Shown: one piece after another, positions 27,057 through 34,624 of the stretch
Layout of the letters: each line of letters begins with the position of its first letter
Numbering within the stretch: position 1 is the first letter of the stretch
DNA from: Pseudomonas hunanensis
GTDB taxonomy: Bacteria > Pseudomonadota > Gammaproteobacteria > Pseudomonadales > Pseudomonadaceae
Direction: 5' to 3'
DNA: 64,000 nt
Assembly (NCBI RefSeq): GCF_013393325.1
Contig: NZ_QJRC01000080.1
Location: 186,001-250,000, forward strand
The notes under the pieces: generated by a model
What the model was told of the DNA's origin: nothing
What the model saw: the letters and a program-made list of their open reading frames with translations, nothing else
Databases searched by the model: none
Position numbers and translations under genes: made by a program

Positions 27057-27072
27057 TTGACGTATACGTCAA
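27057..27072. promoter_or_regulatory. Perfect 16-bp palindrome, likely LiuR operator
   Basis: TTGACGTATACGTCAA lies 43 bp upstream of the MerR-family gene. Its left end forms a TTGACG -35 element, with AGGATA at 27082-27087 as a possible -10 after a 19-bp spacer, the MerR-type geometry. LiuR-type regulators bind similar ACGT-centred dyads (family knowledge), so autoregulation is likely. Confidence 0.65.
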
Positions 27073-27114
27073 CCTGCCTTCAGGATAGCCGCATACCCCA
27101 CGCCGAGCCCCAGC

Positions 27115-27513
27115 ATGAGCACCCAGACCTACAGCATCTCCGACCTGTCCCGCGAGCTGGACATCACCACCCGCGCGATTCGCTTCTACGAGGAACAGGG
27201 CCTGTTGAGCCCAGAGCGCCGTGGCCTGGAGCGTATCTACTCGCCGCGCGACAAGGTCAGCCTGAAGCTCATCCTGCGCGGCAAGCGCATCGGCTTTTCT
27301 TTGGCCGAGTGCCGCGAGCTGATCGAGCTGTACGACCCCACCAGCGGCAACCTCAAGCAGCTCAACAGCATGCTGGCGAAAATCGCCGAGCGTCGTGCCC
27401 AGCTGGAGCAGCAGATGCTCGACATTCACCAGATGCAACTGGAACTGGACACCGCCCAGGAGCGCTGCGAACAAGCCCTGGCCGCCACCCTGAACAACAA
27501 AGACAACCGCTGA
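27115..27513 (+). CDS. liuR: MerR family regulator of leucine/isovalerate catabolism (LiuR)
   Basis: A 132-residue MerR-type protein: N-terminal HTH TYSISDLSRELDITTRAIRFYEEQGLLSPERRGLERIYSPRDKVSLKLILRGKRIGFSLAECRELIELY, then a long dimerisation coiled coil (QLNSMLAKIAERRAQLEQQMLDIHQMQLELDTAQERCEQAL). The short cysteine-poor tail excludes a metal sensor and matches LiuR. It is followed after 19 bp by HMG-CoA lyase, the last enzyme of leucine degradation, supporting the assignment. In P. aeruginosa liuR heads the liu operon; here only the lyase accompanies it. Confidence 0.85.
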   Translation: MSTQTYSISDLSRELDITTRAIRFYEEQGLLSPERRGLERIYSPRDKVSLKLILRGKRIGFSLAECRELIELYDPTSGNLKQLNSMLAKIAERRAQLEQQMLDIHQMQLELDTAQERCEQALAATLNNKDNR

Positions 27514-27532
27514 ACGCCACAGGAAACCCGCC

Positions 27533-28432
27533 ATGTCCTTGCCCAAACACGTCCGCCTGGTCGAAGTAGGCCCCCGCGACGGCCTGCAGAACGAAGCCCA
27601 GCCCATCAGTGTCGCCGACAAGGTGCGACTGGTTGACGACCTCACCGAAGCAGGCCTGGCCTATATCGAAGTGGGCAGTTTCGTCTCGCCCAAGTGGGTG
27701 CCGCAGATGGCCGGCTCTGCCGAGGTGTTCGCCGGCATTCAGCAACGCCCAGGCGTGACCTATGCAGCGCTGGCGCCGAACCTGCGCGGTTTCGAGGACG
27801 CCCTGGCTGCCGGGGTGAAAGAAGTGGCGGTTTTCGCTGCGGCCTCCGAAGCGTTCTCGCAGCGCAACATCAATTGCTCGATCAGTGACAGCCTCAAACG
27901 CTTCGAGCCCATCATGGAGGCTGCGCGCAGCCATGGTGTGCGCGTGCGTGGGTATGTGTCGTGCGTGCTCGGCTGCCCTTATGAGGGCAAGGTCAGTGCC
28001 GAGCAGGTGGCCCCGGTGGCTCGCGCCCTGCACGACATGGGCTGCTACGAGGTCTCGCTGGGCGACACCATCGGCACCGGCACCGCCGGCGACACCCGCC
28101 GCCTGTTCGAGGTGGTCTCGGCGCAAGTACCGCGCGAGCAACTGGCCGGGCACTTCCATGACACTTATGGCCAGGCCCTGGCCAACGTCTATGCCAGCCT
28201 GCTTGAAGGCATCAGCGTGTTCGACAGCTCGGTGGCCGGGTTGGGCGGTTGCCCTTACGCCAAGGGCGCTACCGGCAACATCGCCAGTGAAGACGTGGTG
28301 TACCTGCTGCAAGGGCTGGGTATTGAAACCGGCATCGACCTGGGCCGGCTGATCGCCGCCGGCCAGCGCATCAGCAGCGTGCTGGGCCGCGACAACGGGT
28401 CGCGGGTAGCACGGGCGCGCAGCGCGCAATAA
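27533..28432 (+). CDS. mvaB: Hydroxymethylglutaryl-CoA lyase
   Basis: A 299-residue TIM-barrel enzyme cleaving HMG-CoA to acetoacetate and acetyl-CoA, the end of leucine degradation. Motifs are VRLVEVGPRDGLQNEAQPIS (active-site RDGLQNE), YIEVGSFVSPKWVPQMAGSAEVF, GVRVRGYVSCVLGCPYEGKV, ALHDMGCYEVSLGDTIGTGT, LAGHFHDTYGQALAN (metal-binding HxHD-like) and the signature VAGLGGCPYAKGATGNIASED with catalytic Cys. It is cotranscribed with liuR. Downstream lies the independent crcY gene. Confidence 0.95.
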   Translation: MSLPKHVRLVEVGPRDGLQNEAQPISVADKVRLVDDLTEAGLAYIEVGSFVSPKWVPQMAGSAEVFAGIQQRPGVTYAALAPNLRGFEDALAAGVKEVAVFAAASEAFSQRNINCSISDSLKRFEPIMEAARSHGVRVRGYVSCVLGCPYEGKVSAEQVAPVARALHDMGCYEVSLGDTIGTGTAGDTRRLFEVVSAQVPREQLAGHFHDTYGQALANVYASLLEGISVFDSSVAGLGGCPYAKGATGNIASEDVVYLLQGLGIETGIDLGRLIAAGQRISSVLGRDNGSRVARARSAQ

Positions 28433-28612
28433 GTCACACGGGTGTCACATACGTGTGGGTGAAGTGTTACCGCCCCACGTTTCACAGCAAAAAATCGGGT
28501 AACAGGGAAACAAATCGACAAAATTTCAGGCCAAGCGTTTTTGACGAAAAAAGCTAAGTGCTTGATTTTAAAGGGTTTGTAAAAGTTGGCACGCACCCTG
28601 CTATATCTTCGG
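28433..28612 (+). promoter_or_regulatory. Sigma54 promoter and upstream activator region of crcY
   Basis: TTGGCACGCACCCTGCTA at 28586-28603 has GG (28588-28589) and GC (28600-28601) twelve bases apart, an exact -24/-12 element. Upstream, TGTTAC (28465-28470), GTAACA (28499-28504) and the dyad GTGTCAC (28442-28448) are possible CbrB sites about 90-150 bp from the promoter, the usual enhancer distance. Sigma54 and CbrB control of CrcZ/CrcY RNAs is established knowledge. Confidence 0.8.
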
Positions 28613-28966
28613 TACAACAACAAAAAAAATGTGACACCCAATAAAAACAACAGGTAACGGCTCTGACATAACAAGAACAACACGGCAGAGGCGTAGCAAG
28701 CAGATTTTTTTGGAGTCGACACGCTTTTCAGGGGTACGCCCCGCGGTCTGGCACAGAACAATAAAACTACCTCAAGGTAGCAGCAGCCAGGTTCGGATCA
28801 GCCATGATGAAAGCAGGTCAGCGCTCAAAAAAATACGTTTGCTCTTGACCCCGCATGGGGGTCGCCCGCAACACCAGGACAAGCCGACAAAAACAACAAT
28901 AGGCCGGTCCCAATAATAAAAAAAGAGCAGGCAACAACGCTTTGAGGGGAGCTTCGGCTCCCCTCA
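28613..28966 (+). ncRNA. crcY: CrcY small RNA (Hfq/Crc-sequestering)
   Basis: Intergenic and non-coding, starting about 12 nt after the sigma54 promoter and ending in the hairpin at 28944-28965. It contains six separate AANAANAA (CA) motif clusters at about 28616, 28640, 28670, 28757, 28889 and 28912, which bind the distal face of Hfq and so relieve Hfq/Crc translational repression of catabolic genes. From memory, crcY in P. putida KT2440 lies between the HMG-CoA lyase and mgtC-like genes, exactly this context. The start is inferred from promoter geometry. Confidence 0.88.
28944..28965. terminator. Hairpin ending crcY and mgtC
   Basis: GAGGGGAGC-TTCG-GCTCCCCTC, perfect 9-bp stem with a UUCG tetraloop. 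It overlaps the mgtC stop codon (minus) and closes the crcY transcript (plus). No immediate T-run on the plus strand. Confidence 0.7.
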
Positions 28967-29482
28967 GTGCTTCCTGCCCTCTTCCTCCTTCTGCTTCTCC
29001 TCATCCTGCCCTTCGACCTTCTCTACCAGTAACGGCATCGTGCCCAGTACCAACAGGGCCAGTACCGTGCTGATCAGTGCCGTGGCTTCGCGGCCCATGC
29101 CAGCTGCTGTACCGATGGCTGCTGTCATCCACAACCCGGCAGCAGTAGTCAGGCCTTTCACATGGCTGGTGTCCTGGCCATTACCCTTGAGGATGGTGCC
29201 CGCCCCCAGAAAGCCGATCCCGGCGACGATGCCCTGGATCACCCGGCTCAACGCTTGCTCGTCAGCCCCGGCCATACTGGGTGCCAGCACGAACAAGGCG
29301 GCCCCCAGCGAGACCAGCATATGGGTACGCACCCCGGCAGACTTGCCTTTGTGTTCACGCTCGAATCCCAGCACGGCGCCAAGTACCGCAGCCATCAGCA
29401 GTCGCACAAGGATTTGTGTAACCTCGCGCTCATCGGTGACATCGGCGAACTCGGCCTGGATTGCTTGCCAGATGACGTCCAT
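28964..29482 (-). CDS. MgtC/SapB family membrane protein
   Basis: A 172-residue inner-membrane protein with about four helices: ILVRLLMAAVLGAVLGFEREHKGKSAGVRTHMLVSLGAALFVL, VIQGIVAGIGFLGAGTILK, VKGLTTAAGLWMTAAIGTAAGMG, ATALISTVLALLVLGTMPLL. The ER...G.RTHMLV and GIGFLGAGTI...GLTTAA.LW motifs define the MgtC/SapB family (magnesium limitation, virulence or ATPase control in other bacteria). The tail is acidic and basic (EGQDEEKQKEEEGRKH). Start at 29482 fits the family; an upstream in-frame codon is poor. The short form without the ACT-like C-terminal domain is seen. Confidence 0.9.
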   Translation of the reverse strand: MDVIWQAIQAEFADVTDEREVTQILVRLLMAAVLGAVLGFEREHKGKSAGVRTHMLVSLGAALFVLAPSMAGADEQALSRVIQGIVAGIGFLGAGTILKGNGQDTSHVKGLTTAAGLWMTAAIGTAAGMGREATALISTVLALLVLGTMPLLVEKVEGQDEEKQKEEEGRKH

Positions 29483-29622
29483 CGCGGTGGTGCCCCCTGC
29501 CTGAACATCGTGCTTGCATGGTTGACCTCTGCACACAGGGCAAAGTGCCGCTCAGCCTGCTGATGCAGCAACCAGCCCCAAACCGCGGTCCACCCTGTAA
29601 CCCCCCCCAGGAGGACCACCCC

Positions 29623-29862
29623 ATGCCCATTGAAGTCGACGAAACCACGCGCCGTTGCACACTGATCGGCGAAGACCTGCGCATCGAAGGTGAAGGCCCT
29701 GATATCGAAATCATCACCGACGAACAGTTGCATATGTCGGTGGCCCTGCTTGCGGGCCAGCGTGTGCCGATCACTGAAGCCGAGGCCGACGCACTCACCG
29801 TGGCGGGTGCGGTGGATAGCCGCAGGCATCTGAAGGCTAGCGTGCCAGGCTCGGTAATCTAA
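29623..29862 (+). CDS. DUF3203 family protein
   Basis: A 79-residue soluble acidic protein (MPIEVDETTRRCTLIGEDLRIEGEGPDIEIITDEQLHMSVALLAGQRVPITEAEADALTVAGAVDSRRHL). It matches DUF3203, a family I know mainly from pseudomonads. The excellent AGGAGG site eight bases before the ATG at 29623 sets the start. No function is known. It is divergent from mgtC and lies upstream of, but probably separate from, ccoG. Confidence 0.8.
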   Translation: MPIEVDETTRRCTLIGEDLRIEGEGPDIEIITDEQLHMSVALLAGQRVPITEAEADALTVAGAVDSRRHLKASVPGSVI

Positions 29863-29912
29863 GGCCTGGCGGGGCCAAGCGGTAAATCTGATATGGTTTT
29901 TATCGCAAAACC

Positions 29913-29977
29913 TGAACCTGTGCTGATAACAGGTTCAAGGCCATAGTGCTCATGCCTGATCGAGGCCTGATGAGCAC
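29913..29977 (+). repeat. Two consecutive hairpins in the ccoG leader
   Basis: TGAACCTGT/ACAGGTTCA (29913-29921 with 29929-29937, 7-nt loop) is followed by GTGCTCAT/ATGAGCAC (29946-29953 with 29970-29977). The second ends six bases before the ccoG ATG and would mask the ribosome binding region. They could be a terminator for the upstream gene, operators, or translational control. Confidence 0.45.
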
Positions 29978-29983
29978 CGAGCC

Positions 29984-31387
29984 ATGAACGATAGAATCCC
30001 TTTTACAGAGATCGCCACCGCCCCAGCCAGCCCCCAACCGCGACGCACCGACAGCGGCATCCATACCCGCAGCTTCACCGGGCTGTACCGCAACCTGCGC
30101 ATCGGCTTTGCCGGCGCCCTGTTCGTGCTGTTCTTCGGCACCGCCTGGCTGAACTGGAACGGCCGCCAGGCCGTGCTGTGGGACCTGGGCAACAGTAAAT
30201 TCCATATCTTCGGCGCCACGTTCTGGCCACAGGACTTCATCCTGCTGTCAGCGCTGCTGATCATCTGCGCCTTTGGCTTGTTTGCCATCACCGTCTATGC
30301 CGGGCGCGTATGGTGCGGTTACAGCTGCCCACAAAGTACCTGGACCTGGCTGTTCATGTGGTGCGAAAAGGTGACCGAGGGTGACCGTAACCAACGCATC
30401 AAGCTGGCCGCCGCGCCCTGGAGCCTGAACAAACTGGCGCGCCGCACGCTCAAGCACAGCCTGTGGCTGGCCATTGGCGTAGTCACCGGGCTGACCTTCG
30501 TCGGTTACTTCACCCCGATCCGGCCACTGGCTGCAGAGCTGTTCACCCTGCAACTGGGTGGCGTGGCGTTGTTCTGGGTTCTGTTCTTCACGGCCGCCAC
30601 CTACATCAACGCCGGCCTGCTGCGCGATGCCGTGTGCCTGCATATGTGCCCGTATGCGCGCTTTCAGAGCGTGATGTTCGACAAGGACACCCTGGCAGTC
30701 GCCTATGACCCGCGTCGTGGCGAAACCCGTGGCCCCCGCAAGAAAGGCAGTGACGTTCAAGCTCAGGGCTTGGGCGACTGCATCGATTGCACCTTGTGCG
30801 TGCAGGTGTGCCCCACCGGCATCGACATTCGCGATGGCTTGCAGATGGCCTGCATCGGTTGCGCCGCGTGCATAGACGCCTGTGACGGGGTGATGGACAA
30901 GATGGGTTACGCCCGCGGCCTGATTGGCTACAAGTCCGAGCACAGCCTGCAAGGCGGTACCACTCACTGGCTACGCCCGCGCCTGCTGGGCTACGCCGCT
31001 GCACTGGTGGTGATGATCGGGGCGCTGGTGGTGGCCTTGCAGTTGCGCCCGATGGTGTCGCTGGATGTGATCAAGGACCGCGGCCTGTTCCGTGAAAACG
31101 CCCTGGGCCAGATCGAGAACATCTACCTGCTCAAGGTCATCAACAAGACCGAACGTACCCAGCATTATGAGCTGCGCCTGGTGGACGCCGACGGCTTTGC
31201 CTTGCAGGGCAACACCGCATTGGTCATCCCTGCGGGTGAAATGAGCGAATTGCCGGTGTCGGTGGCAATGCTCGCCGAACGCCCGACCAGCAGCTCGCAG
31301 ACGCTGAGTTTTGAAATCAGCGAACGTGACGACCCCGCTATCCGTAGCGTGGCGCACAGTCGCTTCGTCGCCCCCATGAACCGTTGA
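29984..31387 (+). CDS. ccoG: Cytochrome c oxidase accessory protein CcoG (RdxA/FixG family)
   Basis: A 467-residue membrane ferredoxin-like protein. It has TM helices at IGFAGALFVLFFGTAWLNW, DFILLSALLIICAFGLFAITVYAG, LWLAIGVVTGLTFVGYFTPI, VALFWVLFFTAATYINAG and LLGYAAALVVMIGALVVALQL. WCGYSCPQSTWTWLFMWCE and CMHMCPYARFQSVMFD-like motifs flank them. Two [4Fe-4S] motifs lie at ~265-300 (CIDCTLCVQVCPTGIDIR and CIGCAACIDACDGVMDKMG). The C-terminal ~110 residues form an Ig-like domain. CcoG supports copper handling for cbb3 oxidase assembly. No ccoNOQP genes are in the window, so this may be a second copy. Confidence 0.9.
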   Translation: MNDRIPFTEIATAPASPQPRRTDSGIHTRSFTGLYRNLRIGFAGALFVLFFGTAWLNWNGRQAVLWDLGNSKFHIFGATFWPQDFILLSALLIICAFGLFAITVYAGRVWCGYSCPQSTWTWLFMWCEKVTEGDRNQRIKLAAAPWSLNKLARRTLKHSLWLAIGVVTGLTFVGYFTPIRPLAAELFTLQLGGVALFWVLFFTAATYINAGLLRDAVCLHMCPYARFQSVMFDKDTLAVAYDPRRGETRGPRKKGSDVQAQGLGDCIDCTLCVQVCPTGIDIRDGLQMACIGCAACIDACDGVMDKMGYARGLIGYKSEHSLQGGTTHWLRPRLLGYAAALVVMIGALVVALQLRPMVSLDVIKDRGLFRENALGQIENIYLLKVINKTERTQHYELRLVDADGFALQGNTALVIPAGEMSELPVSVAMLAERPTSSSQTLSFEISERDDPAIRSVAHSRFVAPMNR

Positions 31388-31437
31388 TCCCTTACACTGA
31401 CGCCACCTTGCCTGCCAGGCTTCGACAGAAGGCCAGA

Positions 31438-32850
31438 ATGAAACGCTACGAACGCTTCGCCGACGACATTGCCGAACTGATTCGCTCCGGGGTGCTGGGC
31501 CCCGGCCAGCGCGTGCCTTCGGTGCGCTACGCCAGCCAGACCCACGGGGTCAGCCCGTCTACTGTGTTCCAGGCCTATTACCTGCTGGAGCGGCGCGGGT
31601 TGATTCGCGCCCGGCCGCGCTCCGGGTATTTCGTCAACGCCCACGCTCCGCGCCAGTTCAGCGAGCCGCAGGCGCTGCAGCCGGTCAGCGAGTCTACCGA
31701 CGTGGACGTCAGCGCGTTGGTGTTCTCCATCCTCGACTCGATCAAAGACCCCAACACCATACCGTTCGGCTCGGCCTTCCCCAGCCCCGAGCTGTTCCCC
31801 CTGCAACGCTTGTCGCGCTCGCTGGCCAGCGCCAGCCGCAGCATGGACCCGCGCATGGTGGTGACTGACCTGTCGCCGGGCAACCCGCAGCTGCGCCGGC
31901 AAATCGCACTGCGTTACATGGTCGGCGGGCTGATGTTGCCCATGGAAGAGCTGCTGATCACCAACGGTGCGCTGGAAGCCTTGAACCTGTGCCTGCAGGC
32001 AGTGACCCAGCCGGGTGACCTGGTCGCGATCGAAGCCCCCGCCTTCTATGCCTGCCTGCAGGTGCTGGAGCGGCTCAAGCTCAAGGCCGTGGAGATTCCG
32101 GTCCACCCGCGCGAGGGCATGGACCTGGGGGTACTTGCGCAAACCCTGGAGAAGCACCCGGTTAAAGCCGTGTGGTGCATGACCAACTTCCAGAACCCGG
32201 TGGGTGCGAGCATGCCAGAAGCCAAGAAGCAGGCTTTGGTTGAGTTGCTGACACGCCATCAGGTGCCGTTGATCGAAGACGACGTCTATGCCGAGCTGTA
32301 CTACTCGCAACAGGCGCCCAAGCCAGCCAAGGCTTTCGACACCCAAGGCCTGGTCATGCACTGCGGTTCGTTCGCCAAAAGCCTGGCACCGGGCTATCGC
32401 ATTGGCTGGGTGGCCGCCGGGCGCTTTGCGCAGAAGATCGAACGGCTGAAACTGATGACTTCGTTGTGTGCCTCGATGCCGGCCCAGGCGGCCATCGCCG
32501 ACTACCTGCAACACGGCGGCTACGACCGCCACCTGCGCAAACTGCGCTACGCCCTGGAAGGCCAGCAGGCCAACATGCTGGCGGCCATCGCGCGCCACTT
32601 CCCGGCGCAGACGCGGGTCAGCCAGCCCTCTGGCGGCTACTTCCTATGGCTGGAACTGCCCGAGCAAATGGACGCCCTCAAGCTGTTCCACATGGCCCTG
32701 GCGCAAGGGATCAGTATCGCTCCCGGGCCAATCTTTTCACCCACCCGGCGCTTCGGCAACTGCATCCGCCTGAACTACGGCAGCCCCTGGCACGACGGTG
32801 CCGAGCGGGCCATGGAAACCCTTGGGCGGATCATTCGCTCGTTTGGATAG
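31438..32850 (+). CDS. MocR/PdxR-type GntR regulator with aminotransferase domain
   Basis: A 470-residue fusion. The N-terminal GntR winged HTH is KRYERFADDIAELIRSGVLGPGQRVPSVRYASQTHGVSPSTVFQAYYLLERRGLIRARPRSGYFV. The rest is a fold-type I aminotransferase-like domain: LSPGNPQLRRQIALRYM, LITNGALEALNLCLQAV, EAPAFYACLQVLERL, VWCMTNFQNPVGASMPEAKK, PLIEDDVYAEL and the PLP lysine region CGSFAKSLAPGYRIGWVAAG (SFAKSL lysine). Start at 31438 gives the HTH at the N-terminus with a GAAGG site. Target unknown; MocR proteins often control neighbours or PLP/amine metabolism. Confidence 0.9.
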   Translation: MKRYERFADDIAELIRSGVLGPGQRVPSVRYASQTHGVSPSTVFQAYYLLERRGLIRARPRSGYFVNAHAPRQFSEPQALQPVSESTDVDVSALVFSILDSIKDPNTIPFGSAFPSPELFPLQRLSRSLASASRSMDPRMVVTDLSPGNPQLRRQIALRYMVGGLMLPMEELLITNGALEALNLCLQAVTQPGDLVAIEAPAFYACLQVLERLKLKAVEIPVHPREGMDLGVLAQTLEKHPVKAVWCMTNFQNPVGASMPEAKKQALVELLTRHQVPLIEDDVYAELYYSQQAPKPAKAFDTQGLVMHCGSFAKSLAPGYRIGWVAAGRFAQKIERLKLMTSLCASMPAQAAIADYLQHGGYDRHLRKLRYALEGQQANMLAAIARHFPAQTRVSQPSGGYFLWLELPEQMDALKLFHMALAQGISIAPGPIFSPTRRFGNCIRLNYGSPWHDGAERAMETLGRIIRSFG

Positions 32851-32904
32851 CGACTGGCCCGAGGGGCGACTATAGTTGCTCGATCCGTTCATCGGGCCCT
32901 CGCC

Positions 32905-34560
32905 ATGCAACCAGACGCGCCTCCGTCGATTATCCAGTTGCAAGCGCGTGTCGCAGAGCTGGAGGCGCGCCTGGCAGAGCGCGAAGACACCTCACAAGCA
33001 CACATCAAGCTGCTGGGCGAACTGCTCGACAGCAGCCTGGCCAATGTATTCGCTGCCGACCGCAAGATGCGCCTGGTGGCCATCAACCGTACGGCACGCG
33101 AAACCTTCGAGCGTTACCGAGGTTTCGTACCGCAGATTGGCGACCACGTACCGCAGTTTCTGACCAACCAACCCGACATCATGGACCGTCTGGCCCCGGT
33201 ATGGCCGCGCGTAATGGCCGGCGAAGCGTTCATCGACACCATCACCCTCGGGCCCGTTGACGCACCACGCCATTACGAAATCCGTTGCCACCCGTTGCTC
33301 GATATTCAGCAACGCATCCAGGGCGGCTACATGTTCGCCTATGACATCACCGAGCGCACGGCCGAACAGCAACGCCTGCGCCAGGCCGAGGAAGCGTTGC
33401 GTCAGTCGCAAAAAATGGAAGCGGTCGGCCAGTTGACCGGTGGTATTGCCCACGACTTCAATAACCTGCTGGGCAGCCTGCTAGGTGCGCTGGAACTGGC
33501 CGAGCAGCGCTTGCGCGAACAACGCCACGCCGACACCGCGCGCATGCTGGAACTTTGCCGCAACACCACGATACGCGCCGCCACGCAGGTACAGCGCCTA
33601 CTGGCCTTCTCGCGCCAGCAAACGCTGATGCCGCAACCCATCGATGTGCAGTGCTTGGTTGCCGGTATGCAAGACTTGATCGCCAGTTCTACCGGTCCTC
33701 ACATTGATTTCCACGACCAGACATTGGCCGGACTGTGGCAGATTCGCATCGATCCGCAGCAACTGGAAAATGCCTTGCTGAACCTGTGCATCAATGCCCG
33801 AGATGCCATGCCCTTGGGCGGTATCCTCAGCATCTCGTGTGCAAACAGTGACCTTGCTGTGGCCGAGGCCGGGCAACTGGACCTGCCCGCAGGGCGGTAT
33901 TTGCACATTCGCGTCACCGATACCGGCATGGGCATGTCCAACGAAGTGATGCAGCGAGCCCTTGAACCCTTCTTCACCACCAAACCGCTCGGACAAGGTA
34001 CCGGCCTGGGGCTGTCCATGGTCTATGGCTTCGTCCGCCAGTCCGGCGGGCAGTTGCAGATCGAAAGCGTGGCTGGGCAAGGCACGTGCATTCACCTGTA
34101 TTTTCCTCAGGAAGAGTACATCAGTGCCGACAACCCACCTGTGCCAGCCACAACCTGTGTTGTGCTTTCCGCCCCCCGTGTGCAGCGGGTCATGCTAGTG
34201 GAGGACCAGTCCGCCATGCGCTTGGTGCTCGTCGAAGTACTGACTGAACTTGGCCATGAAGTACAGGCTTTCGACGTTGGCCGCCCGGCACTTGAGGCGC
34301 TGCATGCGGGCCCGCTACCGGACTTGCTCATCACAGATGTCGGCCTACCCGGAGGTATCGACGGTTATCAGCTGGCAGAGGCGTTTCAAGGGTTTCAGGC
34401 CAACGCCCCGGTATTGCTGATCACCGGCTATGACGCTGCCGAGCTCCCGCCCAGTACCCGTCCCGACAGCCGCACCGAGCTGCTGTCCAAACCGTTCGAC
34501 CTGCAGAGCTTCTGCAGTCGGGTAAACCGCTTGCTGGGTATTGCGCCGCCGCAACGCTGA
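32905..34560 (+). CDS. Hybrid sensor histidine kinase (PAS-HisKA-HATPase-REC)
   Basis: A 551-residue cytoplasmic kinase with no transmembrane segment. The order is N-terminal coiled coil (PSIIQLQARVAELEARLAERED), one PAS domain (~30-145, ending GYMFAYDITERTAEQQRLRQAEEALRQ), HisKA with phospho-His near 182 (VGQLTGGIAHDFNNLLG), HATPase (LLNLCINARDAMP, DTGMGMSNEV, FFTTKPLGQGTGLGLSMVYGFVRQSGG), and a C-terminal receiver (VMLVEDQSAMRLVL... LLITDVGLPGG, phospho-Asp near 477). The conserved Lys is in LLSKPFD. The next gene is a close relative. Signal and output partner are unknown. Confidence 0.92.
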   Translation: MQPDAPPSIIQLQARVAELEARLAEREDTSQAHIKLLGELLDSSLANVFAADRKMRLVAINRTARETFERYRGFVPQIGDHVPQFLTNQPDIMDRLAPVWPRVMAGEAFIDTITLGPVDAPRHYEIRCHPLLDIQQRIQGGYMFAYDITERTAEQQRLRQAEEALRQSQKMEAVGQLTGGIAHDFNNLLGSLLGALELAEQRLREQRHADTARMLELCRNTTIRAATQVQRLLAFSRQQTLMPQPIDVQCLVAGMQDLIASSTGPHIDFHDQTLAGLWQIRIDPQQLENALLNLCINARDAMPLGGILSISCANSDLAVAEAGQLDLPAGRYLHIRVTDTGMGMSNEVMQRALEPFFTTKPLGQGTGLGLSMVYGFVRQSGGQLQIESVAGQGTCIHLYFPQEEYISADNPPVPATTCVVLSAPRVQRVMLVEDQSAMRLVLVEVLTELGHEVQAFDVGRPALEALHAGPLPDLLITDVGLPGGIDGYQLAEAFQGFQANAPVLLITGYDAAELPPSTRPDSRTELLSKPFDLQSFCSRVNRLLGIAPPQR

Positions 34561-34624
34561 TCGTCTATCCGCCAGCAGGTGAACACGTTAAAGTTTGCTT
34601 CTCCTCTTTTTGTCGGACAACGGC

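Noticed and set aside
29863..29983. Anr/Fnr box upstream of ccoG
   Set aside because: No TTGAT-N4-ATCAA match with acceptable mismatches was found; only hairpins are present.
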